In this document: positions 1 to 10,510 of the stretch, piece after piece
Layout: each line of letters begins with the position of its first letter
Position numbering within the stretch: position 1 is the stretch's first letter
Assembly (NCBI RefSeq): GCF_036898095.1
Contig: NC_090750.1
Span: 88,643,566 to 88,707,565 of the forward strand
Direction of reading: 5' to 3'
Source of the DNA: Palaemon carinicauda
Taxonomy: Eukaryota > Arthropoda > Malacostraca > Decapoda > Palaemonidae
Length of the DNA stretch: 64,000 nt
Made by a program: the position numbers and the translations under genes
Notes under the pieces: model-generated
Databases searched by the model: none
The model's input: the letters and a program-made list of their open reading frames with translations, nothing else
What the model was told of the DNA's origin: nothing

Positions 1-180
1 TCACAATATGAAAGCTATTTTAATGGAGCTATATCACCGTTTATTTTTCTGACGAAAGATCCTACTCTCAATTTTCCATAGTCTTATTTCAGTCAATTAG
101 CATCCCATGCAAAACAGACTGACCTAAGTCTTTTTATAGTTTATATATGACATATCTGTTTTGACGTGGTTACTGTTTGT

Positions 181-330
181 AGAATGATTTATTGCTAATT
201 TGTTCTCATCATTTATTTATTTCCTTATTTCCTTTCCTCACTGCGCTATTTTTCCCTGTTGGAGCCCTTGGGCTTATAACATATTGCTTTTCCAACTAGG
301 GTTTTAGCTTGGTTACTAATAATAATAATG

Positions 331-368
<38 letters not shown>
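181..368 (+). repeat. AAT-tailed dispersed repeat, copy 1
   Basis: CTGTTGGAGCCCTTGGGCTT, TTTTCCAACTAGGG and TTTAGCTTGG, then (AAT)n. The same order recurs at five other places. Copy 2 lies tail to tail 75 bp away. Confidence 0.75.
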
Positions 369-442
369 TACCTTAATAATTAACGAAGAATGTTAATGGT
401 AAGGAGTTTCTTTAACTAAGAAAAGAAAAATACAAGCAACTG

Positions 443-444
<2 letters not shown>

Positions 445-506
<62 letters not shown>

Positions 507-700
507 CATTAGCCAAGCTACAACCCTATAAGCCCAAGGGCTCCAACAGGGAAAAATATGCCAGTGAGGAAAGGAAACAAGGAAATAAATAAAAAGATAT
601 AAGGAGTAATGGAAAATTAGAATAAAATATTTCCAAAAAAAATTAACAACATTAAAACAGATAATTCATATATAACTATAAAATGACTTTTGTCAGCCTG
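445..700 (-). repeat. AAT-tailed dispersed repeat, copy 2
   Basis: (ATT)n then AGCCAAGCTACAACCC, CCCAAGGGCTCCAACAGGG and AGTGAGGAAAGGAAAC: inverted relative to copy 1. Missing the GGAAAAGCAGGATG block. Confidence 0.75.
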
Positions 701-982
701 TTCAACATAAAGCATTTGCCGCAACTTTGAACTTTTGAAGTTCTACTGATTGAACTACCAGTAAACAAATGCCTTAACACCACTATACACGTTGATTACC
801 GACACCGTAATTCTCACAATTATTCCCGTCTGTCTATAGAGTTTATATTTTTTTAGTTTCTTATCAAGTATGCATAATGCAGGACCATAATTGCTTCCTT
901 TAAATAAATTCCCACGTTCCTATAGTAGCCACGTAATTAATCCTTAACGATAGGCAAATCGGTAAAAAAAGTAGTCTTGCCC

Positions 983-2118
<1,136 letters not shown>

Positions 2119-2188
2119 TTAGGGGAAATCTACATAAACAAAAGTAATTATTTATCAAAATGAATCGTTAGATATTATAAATTAGCTA

Positions 2189-2432
2189 CACTGTTAAAAA
2201 TTTGCCGTAAAAAAACAACCGGTAAAAATCCTAGAATAAATGTTGCCAGGCATTTACCGTTTCAAAAACGGAGTTTTTGACGTTAAGGAGTGATATTACG
2301 GTCACCAAACCGTAAAAGATAATGAAAAAGAAAGGTAAAAATTACGGTAGCCTGTATTTTACTGAAATACGGCTGACAACAGTATATTTTACGGAGAATT
2401 TCCGATTAAGATTATGGTTTTATTTAACAGTG
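2189..2432. mobile_element. Small inverted-repeat element (MITE-like)
   Basis: CACTGTTAAAAAT at the left and ATTTAACAGTG at the right are inverted; the interior is AT-rich with several GCCGTAAAA / TTTTACGG motifs in both orientations. About 244 bp, no ORF. No clear target duplication, so the superfamily is undecided. Confidence 0.5.
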
Positions 2433-2584
2433 CACTGTTGCTAAAATCATCAAGGACAAATTCTACAACAATAATCTCTGCAAAAAAAAAAAAAAAAAAA
2501 AAAAAAAGGCAACCATTAAATTGTTAGTAAAAATTACTATATGCATCTTTAATAAATCCAAATGAATAATTTTTTTTCGACTAT

Positions 2585-2795
2585 CTTTACTAAACAAGCC
2601 TTCAGCTGCTCTCCATAAGGCACTAGAACAGTTGGAAGACCCAGACCTACTTGGCTTAGGACTATGAAGCGCGAAGTAGGAGATGATGAATGAAGAAGTA
2701 TTGAATTAAAAGCTCAAGAGAGAGACGACTGAGAAAATCTAACCGAGGCTCTTTGCGTCAACATGCGTAGGAGGAGATGATGATGATCTTCACAA
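2585..2795 (+). pseudogene. LINE 3'-end fragment, + copy
   Basis: Matches the complement of 4570-4770: GGCACTAGAACAGTTGGAAG, then a TATGAAGCGCGAAGTAGGAG block, ending in GTAGGAGGAGATGATGATG. In the better-preserved copy the sequence encodes a LINE-like C-terminus, so this is probably the 3' end of the same family. No ORF. Confidence 0.5.
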
Positions 2796-2962
2796 AGAAC
2801 AAATGAACAAACATAACCAGTTTGCATGTCAATGTCTTAGTCAGCTGGCAGGAGTAATTATTCGCACGTGCTAAAATCACAAGACACTTCCACACCCAGT
2901 CATCAATCCGCGTTAATTTACAATCACGTCCATTTCCTAGTCAGAGACAAGGACAAAACAAA

Positions 2963-2967
<5 letters not shown>

Positions 2968-3011
<44 letters not shown>

Positions 3012-3107
3012 GGTATAACCTAATTACTAAATAGATGTAAACAATATTACTGTTACTATGTACACAATTGTCTGACACCAATTGGCTCAATAAATTGATC
3101 AAAACAA

Positions 3108-3157
<50 letters not shown>

Positions 3158-3298
3158 AAAATGTACTTAAATGTCTGTCTATACTTTATTTTGTATTCCT
3201 TTGTATAACCTTCATTATATACTGTAGATGTGAACAACATTATTTTTCATATATACCTGAATGTCTGACGCCAAAGGGCGCAATAAATTGATTAAAAC

Positions 3299-3356
<58 letters not shown>

Positions 3357-3496
3357 AATATGTACTTAAATGTCTGTCTACACTATTTTTTTATTCTTTT
3401 GGCATAACTTAATTACAATGTAGATGTAAACAATATTACTGTATTACCATGTACCCAAATGTCTGACGCCAATGGGCGCAATAAATTGATCAAAAC

Positions 3497-3545
<49 letters not shown>
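2968..3545. repeat. Second compound minisatellite: about 105-145-bp spacer alternating with (CT)n
   Basis: Four (CT)n runs (2968-3008, 3110-3155, 3302-3354, 3502-3545) separated by related spacers with AATGTACTTAAATGTCTGTC, ATGTCTGACGCCAA and GCGCAATAAATTGAT. Unrelated spacer sequence to the 985-2118 array. Confidence 0.85.
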
Positions 3546-3548
<3 letters not shown>

Positions 3549-3893
3549 AATAATGGGTGTTGGAGGAACTGATTAGCCTTGCACGGGCTTTTAAACGTGA
3601 AAAATGAATAATTGAGAACTGCGCAGTTCGCAATTATTTAACTGATCTTGAATTCCAAAATATCAGCCGAAATTCAATCTGAGCAGAAAAGTTTGAAATG
3701 CAAATGTTTGGTAAAAAAACTTGAAAGAATAAACATAGACTTTGCTGATTAACTTAGAACTTTTCAAACCTCCTTGATTAGAATATTTTTTTTCTCCTTA
3801 TTTTTTAAATTATTGTGGATAGTGAGAGAGATTTTGAACACGAGACGAAACTAAGCTCATCATTTCGAAAATAAATATTGCGTAAAAAAGTCT

Positions 3894-4393
3894 NNNNNNN
3901 NNNNNNNNNNNNNNNNNNNNNNNNNNNNNNNNNNNNNNNNNNNNNNNNNNNNNNNNNNNNNNNNNNNNNNNNNNNNNNNNNNNNNNNNNNNNNNNNNNNN
4001 NNNNNNNNNNNNNNNNNNNNNNNNNNNNNNNNNNNNNNNNNNNNNNNNNNNNNNNNNNNNNNNNNNNNNNNNNNNNNNNNNNNNNNNNNNNNNNNNNNNN
4101 NNNNNNNNNNNNNNNNNNNNNNNNNNNNNNNNNNNNNNNNNNNNNNNNNNNNNNNNNNNNNNNNNNNNNNNNNNNNNNNNNNNNNNNNNNNNNNNNNNNN
4201 NNNNNNNNNNNNNNNNNNNNNNNNNNNNNNNNNNNNNNNNNNNNNNNNNNNNNNNNNNNNNNNNNNNNNNNNNNNNNNNNNNNNNNNNNNNNNNNNNNNN
4301 NNNNNNNNNNNNNNNNNNNNNNNNNNNNNNNNNNNNNNNNNNNNNNNNNNNNNNNNNNNNNNNNNNNNNNNNNNNNNNNNNNNNNNNNNNNNN
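3894..4393. other. Assembly gap, 500 N
   Basis: Exactly 500 N, a conventional placeholder, so the true size is unknown. ORFs that span it are meaningless. Confidence 0.99.
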
Positions 4394-4569
4394 TTCCTTT
4401 TACTTCTGTGAAGAAAATTGCCCGCGAACAATATTTTGCTAAAGTAGGTTTCTTAAAAGCATTTCTGAGAAATATTCGCATGGTTGGATAAGTAGATAAT
4501 TATGAAGATTTAGATTAAACTTTTCTACATGTGTTTTTATCTTTAGTTTATTCTAACATATTTCAGTTA

Positions 4570-4770
4570 TCATTATTTTCTTCATCATTATCTCCTCCTA
4601 CGCCCATTGACGCAAACGCCCTCTGTTAGATTTCGCTACTCGTCTCTATCTTGAGCTTTTAATTCAACACTTCTCCATTCATCATCTCCCACGTCACGCT
4701 TCATAGTCTTCAGCCATGTAGGCCTGGGCTTTCCAACTCTTCTAGTGCCTTGTGGAGCCCAATTGAAAGT
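4570..4770 (-). pseudogene. LINE 3'-end fragment, - copy
   Basis: On the minus strand reads GKPRPTWLKTMKRDVGDDEW and RSVELKAQDRDE, then NLTEGVCVNGRRR, a C-terminus seen in decapod LINEs. Inverted relative to the copy at 2585-2795; the assembly gap lies between them. Confidence 0.6.
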
Positions 4771-5117
4771 TTGGTGAACTAATCTCTCTTGGGGAGTGCG
4801 AAGAACAGCTATACAGATATTTATTTACAGTATATATTTTACATGTCATTCATTTTTTAATTAGTAAATCAAGCATTAATTATGAAGTTACTTTTCTATT
4901 ATGAGAATATTGAAATTCACACTATTGTGCCCTGTGAAGCCCAGTTAAAACTTTAGCGAACTAATCTCTCATGGAGAGTGCGAAGACCAGCTATACAAAT
5001 CATTAATTTTTTAACTGTATATATTTTACATGTTATTCATTTTTTTAATTTATAATTCAATCATTCATTTCAAAGTTATTCTTTTATTACAAGAATATTG
5101 AAATTCACACTATTGTT
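4749..5117. repeat. Diverged tandem duplication of about 180 bp
   Basis: 4749-4928 and 4929-5117 share GTGCC(C)TGTG(A/G)AGCCCA, GAACTAATCTCTC, GAGTGCGAAGA(A/C)CAGC and GAATATTGAAATTCACACTA. The first copy abuts the LINE fragment. Confidence 0.75.
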
Positions 5118-5344
5118 TGATTTTGAGATACAATACACCGCTTTCAGCGATAAAAAAAAAAATAAAAAAAATAAAAAAAAAAATATATTGAGATTGAGTT
5201 TCATGTTAGAATTTTTCCCCTTTTGAAAAATGTTGAAGCGAGTAATGAAAACGGATTAATGTCTTATCCAGGGCTTAGAGAATTTTGCATTTAGATATGA
5301 AAAAGATATATTGTATAAATCCTTCGTATTATAAATGCATTTGC

Positions 5345-5602
<258 letters not shown>

Positions 5603-5820
5603 TGTGAATTTGTAACTCGAAGTATAAAACATGAAAATTTTATTAAGATTGATATTTGTTTCGTTCAATCAATTACCCATTTCAACATTTATATCTATCT
5701 ATCAATCAGTGTTCTCTTTCAACATTCGAATCAATCTATCTATCTAATTTCTGATATTTCTAATATGAAATATTTCTGATATGAATTCTAATTACCACTT
5801 AACGTTCGTCCACACGACTG

Positions 5821-5821
<1 letters not shown>

Positions 5822-5855
<34 letters not shown>
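5822..5855. repeat. Poly(A) run
   Basis: About 34 consecutive A. It could be the tail of an unrecognised retroposon; no source sequence is recognised upstream. Confidence 0.9.
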
Positions 5856-5856
<1 letters not shown>

Positions 5857-5894
5857 ACACATCGTCACCAGACATTGATAAACGGCATGAATAT

Positions 5895-5915
5895 GATTGG
5901 TCGATGATGACGTCA
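5895..5915. promoter_or_regulatory. CRE palindrome with nearby inverted CCAAT box
   Basis: TGACGTCA at 5908-5915 preceded by ATTGG at 5896-5900. This pairing is common in promoters, but no gene or start site is seen next to it, so function is unsupported. Confidence 0.25.
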
Positions 5916-6059
5916 TAAGCGTGAAGATCAAAGTCTTATATCTGGCAACAAGCAGTGTTACCAGATCATGGTCTCTCTTTCTCATTCACTTCAGAATCAG
6001 CATAGTAGATCGATATGTCCCTTTATTCGTGTAGCTAATTATCCATCAAATCACTCCGA

Positions 6060-6354
6060 ATCAAACCATTGTTCTCTAGTCTTGTGTAGTGCCATAGCCT
6101 CTCTACCATGCTCTTCCACTGTCTTGGGTTAGAGTTCTCTTGCTTGAGGGTGCACTCGGGTACAGTATTCTATGTACTTATCTTTTTTTATTTTATTTAT
6201 TTTTTTTAATAGTATATAGGAAATATATATCTTAATGTTGTTACTATTCTTGAAATATATTTTTCCGTGTTTCCTTTCCTCACTGGGCTATTTTCCCTGT
6301 GAGCCCCTTTGGATTATAGCATCCTGTTTTTCCAATTAGGGTTGTAGCTTAGGA

Positions 6355-6401
<47 letters not shown>

Positions 6402-6402
6402 G
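6060..6402 (+). repeat. AAT-tailed dispersed repeat, copy 3 (near full length)
   Basis: Runs from CCATTGTTCTCTAGTCTTG through AGAGTTCTCTTGCTTGAGG and TTTCCTCACTGGGCTATTTT to (AAT)n. About 300 bp plus tail; similar in extent to 51575-51905. Confidence 0.78.
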
Positions 6403-6632
6403 CATCATCATCATCATTATCATCATCGACATCATTTCACTTGCTATTAATAAAGAACCTCTTTATCCTATTCAATATATTTTTCAAAATTCTGTGATCA
6501 CTGGATAAGATTGTTATTCAATTCATAATTCCCATTCAGTTAAGATCCGTTACATAAAAGCAGATGTGTTACTAATTCCAAGAAATACGTGGATTCTGCA
6601 TCTATACTTCATTTCATTTTTATGACAGCTTC

Positions 6633-7430
6633 CCTATTGGAAACGTCCCTGCTTTTCAATCTGCTGGACTGGGGTTCGAGACCCGCGCAAACTCGATAGT
6701 TTCTAGTAGTGTGTGCATCCTCACCATCTTCTTCTTCTTATTCTTCTTCTACTTCTTCTTTGTCTACATCTTTTCCCACTTCTATGTGAGGTCGATGTTT
6801 CTGGTCAGCTTTCTCCATCTACCTCTGCCCCACACCTCATCACCGGTTAATCCCTTTGATCGAAGGTCATCCTTGATACAGTCCATCCACCTTCGCTTTG
6901 GTCTCCCTCTCCTTCTCGTTTCCTGTACCTCCATTTCCATCACTCTCCTCCCAATATACTGTTCATCTCTTCTCATGACATGACCGTACCACCTCAGTTT
7001 CCTTTCTTGGATCTTATCTGATAGTTCTGTAACTCTTGTGGTACCCCTAATTACCTCATTCCATATCTTAATTCTTCTTGTCACCCCACACATCCATCTC
7101 AACATTCTCATCTCTCCCACATCCATCTTCTTCTCTTCTGTCTTCTTTATTGTCCACGTCTCCGCTCCATCCATCATTGCCGGTCTCAAAATGATGTATG
7201 GAGCGGAGACTTGTTGTGAGCTAAAGATACGGTGGTTTGTGGGAGCCTATAGGTCTACCTGCTGAGTTATCAGCAGCCATTGCCTGGCCCTCCCTGGTCC
7301 TAGCTTGGATGGAGAGGGGTCTATGGTTCTGATCATAAGTATATATGGTCATTCTCTAGGGGATTGTCCTGCTAGGGCACTGTCACTGTCCTTTGCCTCT
7401 GCCATTCATGAGCGACCTTTAAAACCTTCT
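6633..7430 (+). mobile_element. SINE copy split by a LINE fragment
   Basis: Head with B box GGTTCGAGACC at 6673-6683, continuing to CCTCACCATC near 6733. The body resumes at about 7206 (GTGAGCTAAAGATACGG) and runs to CATTCATGAGCGACCTT. Comparison with the copy at 13738 places the break between ACCATC and TTGTGAGC. About 470 bp of LINE lies between. Confidence 0.75.
6735..7205 (-). pseudogene. LINE 3' fragment (RT C-terminus) inserted in a SINE
   Basis: An open frame (7189-6782) reads GAETWTIKKTEEKK, LRWYGHVMRRDEQY and RRRGRPKRRWMDCIKDDL, the usual C-terminal end of RTE-like LINE polymerases. The 3' end (low coordinate) runs into a GAA-rich tail (CTTCTTCTT on +). SINE sequence flanks it on both sides, so it landed inside a SINE. 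Confidence 0.75.
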
Positions 7431-7509
7431 TTGCTCTTTTTTCTACCTTTTCCCTTATTCTCTATTTTTTCTGCATTTTGCCTATTATTAGAGATATTAT
7501 TAGTTTAGC

Positions 7510-7510
7510 A

Positions 7511-7575
<65 letters not shown>
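7510..7575. repeat. (AAT)n microsatellite
   Basis: About 22 AAT units after the split SINE copy. Confidence 0.95.
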
Positions 7576-7577
<2 letters not shown>

Positions 7578-7842
7578 TAAAAATGCTATATAACATATTC
7601 TATTTTTTCTGATATAGTCTAGCTACGTACATATGAATGTACATTAATGAATGTACATTAATGAATGTACAATAATTAATGTGTTATTTAACCTTTATGT
7701 ATGTAGATGAAATGTCCTAAACGTAGACCCACTGTTATTTTATGCAAATTATGATTACACAAGGATTCAAACAATAATAATTTCGGTCTCATCATCATAT
7801 TAGCTCAGTTGGTCGCCCTCGTCTTCAAAATATTTCATATAA

Positions 7843-7847
<5 letters not shown>

Positions 7848-7903
<56 letters not shown>

Positions 7904-8165
7904 GACTTGCTAAGCTACAACCCTAGTTGGAAAAGCAGGATGCTATATGCCCAGGGACTCCAACAGGGAAAATAGCCCAGTGAGGAAAGGAAACGAAGAA
8001 AAATAAAATATTCTAAGAACAGTAACAACATTAGAATAAATAGTTCCTATATAAACTATAAAAACTTTAACATAACAAGGGGAAGAGATAGAATAGTGTG
8101 CCTGAGTGTACCCTCAAGCAAGAGAACTCTAACCATCTTTAACAATACTGCTTGAAATGGAGGCA
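7848..8165 (-). repeat. AAT-tailed dispersed repeat, copy 4
   Basis: (ATT)n, then GCTAAGCTACAACCCTAG, GGAAAAGCAGGATGC and GCCCAGTGAGGAAAGGAAAC, ending near AGAGAACTCTAACC. Confidence 0.78.
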
Positions 8166-8579
8166 GTTGGTTATTGAAATGACGTAGTTTTGGATTTTCT
8201 GGTTTTCTGGTCAGTAGTTAGCGATTGATTGAGATTTATATTATTAGGCGTTGCAATAACAATGGTCATTTACAGTGGTTTTCAATAGTCTTCATTATCC
8301 TTATGTCTATATGACCATTTTGTATTTCTTTGTTATTTTGATTGTCATAATTTATTTATGAATCTGATTTTCTATCCAATTTAAATTCTTTTACAGACGA
8401 AAGAAATTTTATTTTTCATATTTATTTTTCATTCTTTAGTTTTCATTTTCGTTTTACCCTTTAGCCAATTTTGGAGAACAAGATACGAGATGAAGTTGAA
8501 AGGAAACGGTAACTATGAATAATAAATTTGAAAATAAATTACCAAAAAAATAATGAAAATTACTATTTTAAAAGTATCC

Positions 8580-8636
8580 GCCTGGCTAGTACATTGGTAA
8601 CTTCGCCTAGCATTCGCATGACGGCAGATCTATCCC

Positions 8637-8705
<69 letters not shown>

Positions 8706-8940
8706 GGTAATCGTCCAGTCAACCATGGCCAGTATGTTACAAAGGGAATTTGGTACTAAAGTGGAGACAAAAAGTCCATCTTCAACGACAAATTGTAGTT
8801 GTCCCAACACCTGGAAGCTAGAAACTTGCTCAGTGGCCTCCCCAGCTGTTTACTGGGAAGGCCACTGCTGTGGTTGGGCACCACAGAGGTGAAACTGGAA
8901 CTGAAACCAGACACCCTTTAACCTTTAACCTTTACTTGGT
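8580..8940 (+). mobile_element. Second SINE-like repeat with an internal (GA)n run
   Basis: CGCCTGGCTAGTACATTGGT followed by GACGGCAGATCTATCCCC looks like a decayed tRNA head. The body after the GA run has CAGTGGCCTCCCCAGC and an inverted GGGAAGGCCACTGCTG, and it ends in a short CTTTAAC repeat. Family not recognised with certainty. Confidence 0.45.
8638..8707. repeat. (GA)n followed by (G)n
   Basis: GA run ending in about 13 G. Inside the SINE-like repeat. Confidence 0.95.
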
Positions 8941-9234
8941 ATCTGATGAATTGCAATCTCACGTTCATATCTCCTTCCGACAAAAATTTAGAAAAGAAAA
9001 ATAGAAAAAAAATTATTTTTTTTTCCGCATGCAAATGGAGAACCCTCGATGCTGTGTCCTCTTCAAAGAGAAAATCCATATAAATGAAGTTTTAAGATAT
9101 TTTTTGAGGTCCGTTTCTTTTTATTGGAAATACCGAAATTCATTAAAATTATATTTTTCTTCTATTTTTTACTCACGTGGCTATTGGATATAACCCTGAA
9201 TCCAGGCAGGCTTTTTTATATGCGTATATTTAAT

Positions 9235-9410
9235 TATACAACAACAACAACAACAACAACAAATACTCGTTTCTAGTCCACTACAGGACAAAGGCCTCAT
9301 ACATGTCGTTAGTCATGTCTGGGGTTGGCTATTTCATCACCACGCTGGCCACTGTGGATTCGTGATGATGGGAGACTTTAATCTAATCGCTCACAACAAA
9401 CCAACCTAGT
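9235..9410 (+). repeat. Dispersed repeat with CAA tract (ACAAAGGCCTCA family)
   Basis: After (CAA)n comes CCACTACAGGACAAAGGCCT and ACATGTCGTTAGTCATGTC. A second fragment with CTCTGCAGAACAAAGGCCTC is at 10375-10425. Probably a SINE or LINE 3' piece widespread in arthropods; unclassified here. Confidence 0.5.
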
Positions 9411-9439
9411 ATGGGTGGCCCTGACTATTACAGCTCTGC

Positions 9440-9487
9440 TGATTACAGCCTATTGGTAACGTCTCTGCCTGGTGATCACCAACCTGT
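9440..9487 (+). repeat. SINE head fragment
   Basis: TATTGGTAACGTCTCTGCCTG and GTGATCACCA resemble the A-box end of the same tRNA-headed SINE; cut off by the (AT)n run that follows. Confidence 0.45.
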
Positions 9488-9490
9488 ATA

Positions 9491-9494
<4 letters not shown>

Positions 9495-9565
<71 letters not shown>

Positions 9566-9588
9566 AATATATATATATATATATATAC

Positions 9589-9650
<62 letters not shown>
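9495..9650. repeat. (AT)n microsatellite
   Basis: Nearly pure AT with a short CATA interruption. Confidence 0.95.
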
Positions 9651-9651
<1 letters not shown>

Positions 9652-10058
9652 CCCCTCAGTAGTATTGAACTCTGACTTCTCAGTATTTATGTGAAACCTT
9701 TGAACAACAGAACCAAAATATGCCCCACTTGGATGGGATGGCTCTCGAAAGAAATGAAAAAAAAAAAAAGTCTCTCGCTTGTTCAGGTGTAGACAAAAAC
9801 AAGAAGTATTAACTTCTTGAATTTCTTCTTTAAAAATAATCCCGGTTACTTCCTTTCAATAAACAAACATTAAGCATAAATAAATTTATTTTTGGTGAGG
9901 TGTTTCTTCGTAAACACATTTGACAAGGAAGTTAATGTGATTTCGAAAATGTGTCGAAGTAAGGAAAAATATTGAGGAAATTAAATGACCTACTTATGTG
10001 AGTTATTGTAGATAAAATAAGGTTATTTCCTACTGTTTTCACGTCAATCTTTGGAAAA

Positions 10059-10164
<106 letters not shown>

Positions 10165-10364
10165 GGTTTTTCTACTGTTTTGTCCAAAATCTCAAGAGTG
10201 GGAGGAAAGTAAAGTTAAGACTTTTCCTGTTTGTCTGCTAAATATTAGGACAAGTAAACTATATTTTAAAAATCGATAAAAACATGAAAAAAAAATTTAT
10301 AAATTCTCTGAATTAAGGAATGTTTATATACTATAACAAGATTTTATTAGAAGAATCATCATTA

Positions 10365-10430
10365 TCATCAGCCGTTACTAGTCCTCTGCAGAACAAAGGC
10401 CTCAGACATGTCCCTCCACTTGCGTCTAAC
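10365..10430 (+). repeat. Second fragment of the ACAAAGGCCTCA repeat
   Basis: GTCCTCTGCAGAACAAAGGC then CTCAGACATGTCCCTCC, matching 9280-9310. Lies just before the 40-bp satellite array. Confidence 0.5.
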
Positions 10431-10510
10431 GCAAATTATAAACGAAGATAAAAGTTAAATGTTACTTAAGAAAACGAGCAAAACTGTAGAAATCTGCACC
10501 CAGTTCCATC

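Noticed and set aside
3805..4481. Long frames across the N gap
   Set aside because: Made only of unknown residues; the real sequence is not available.
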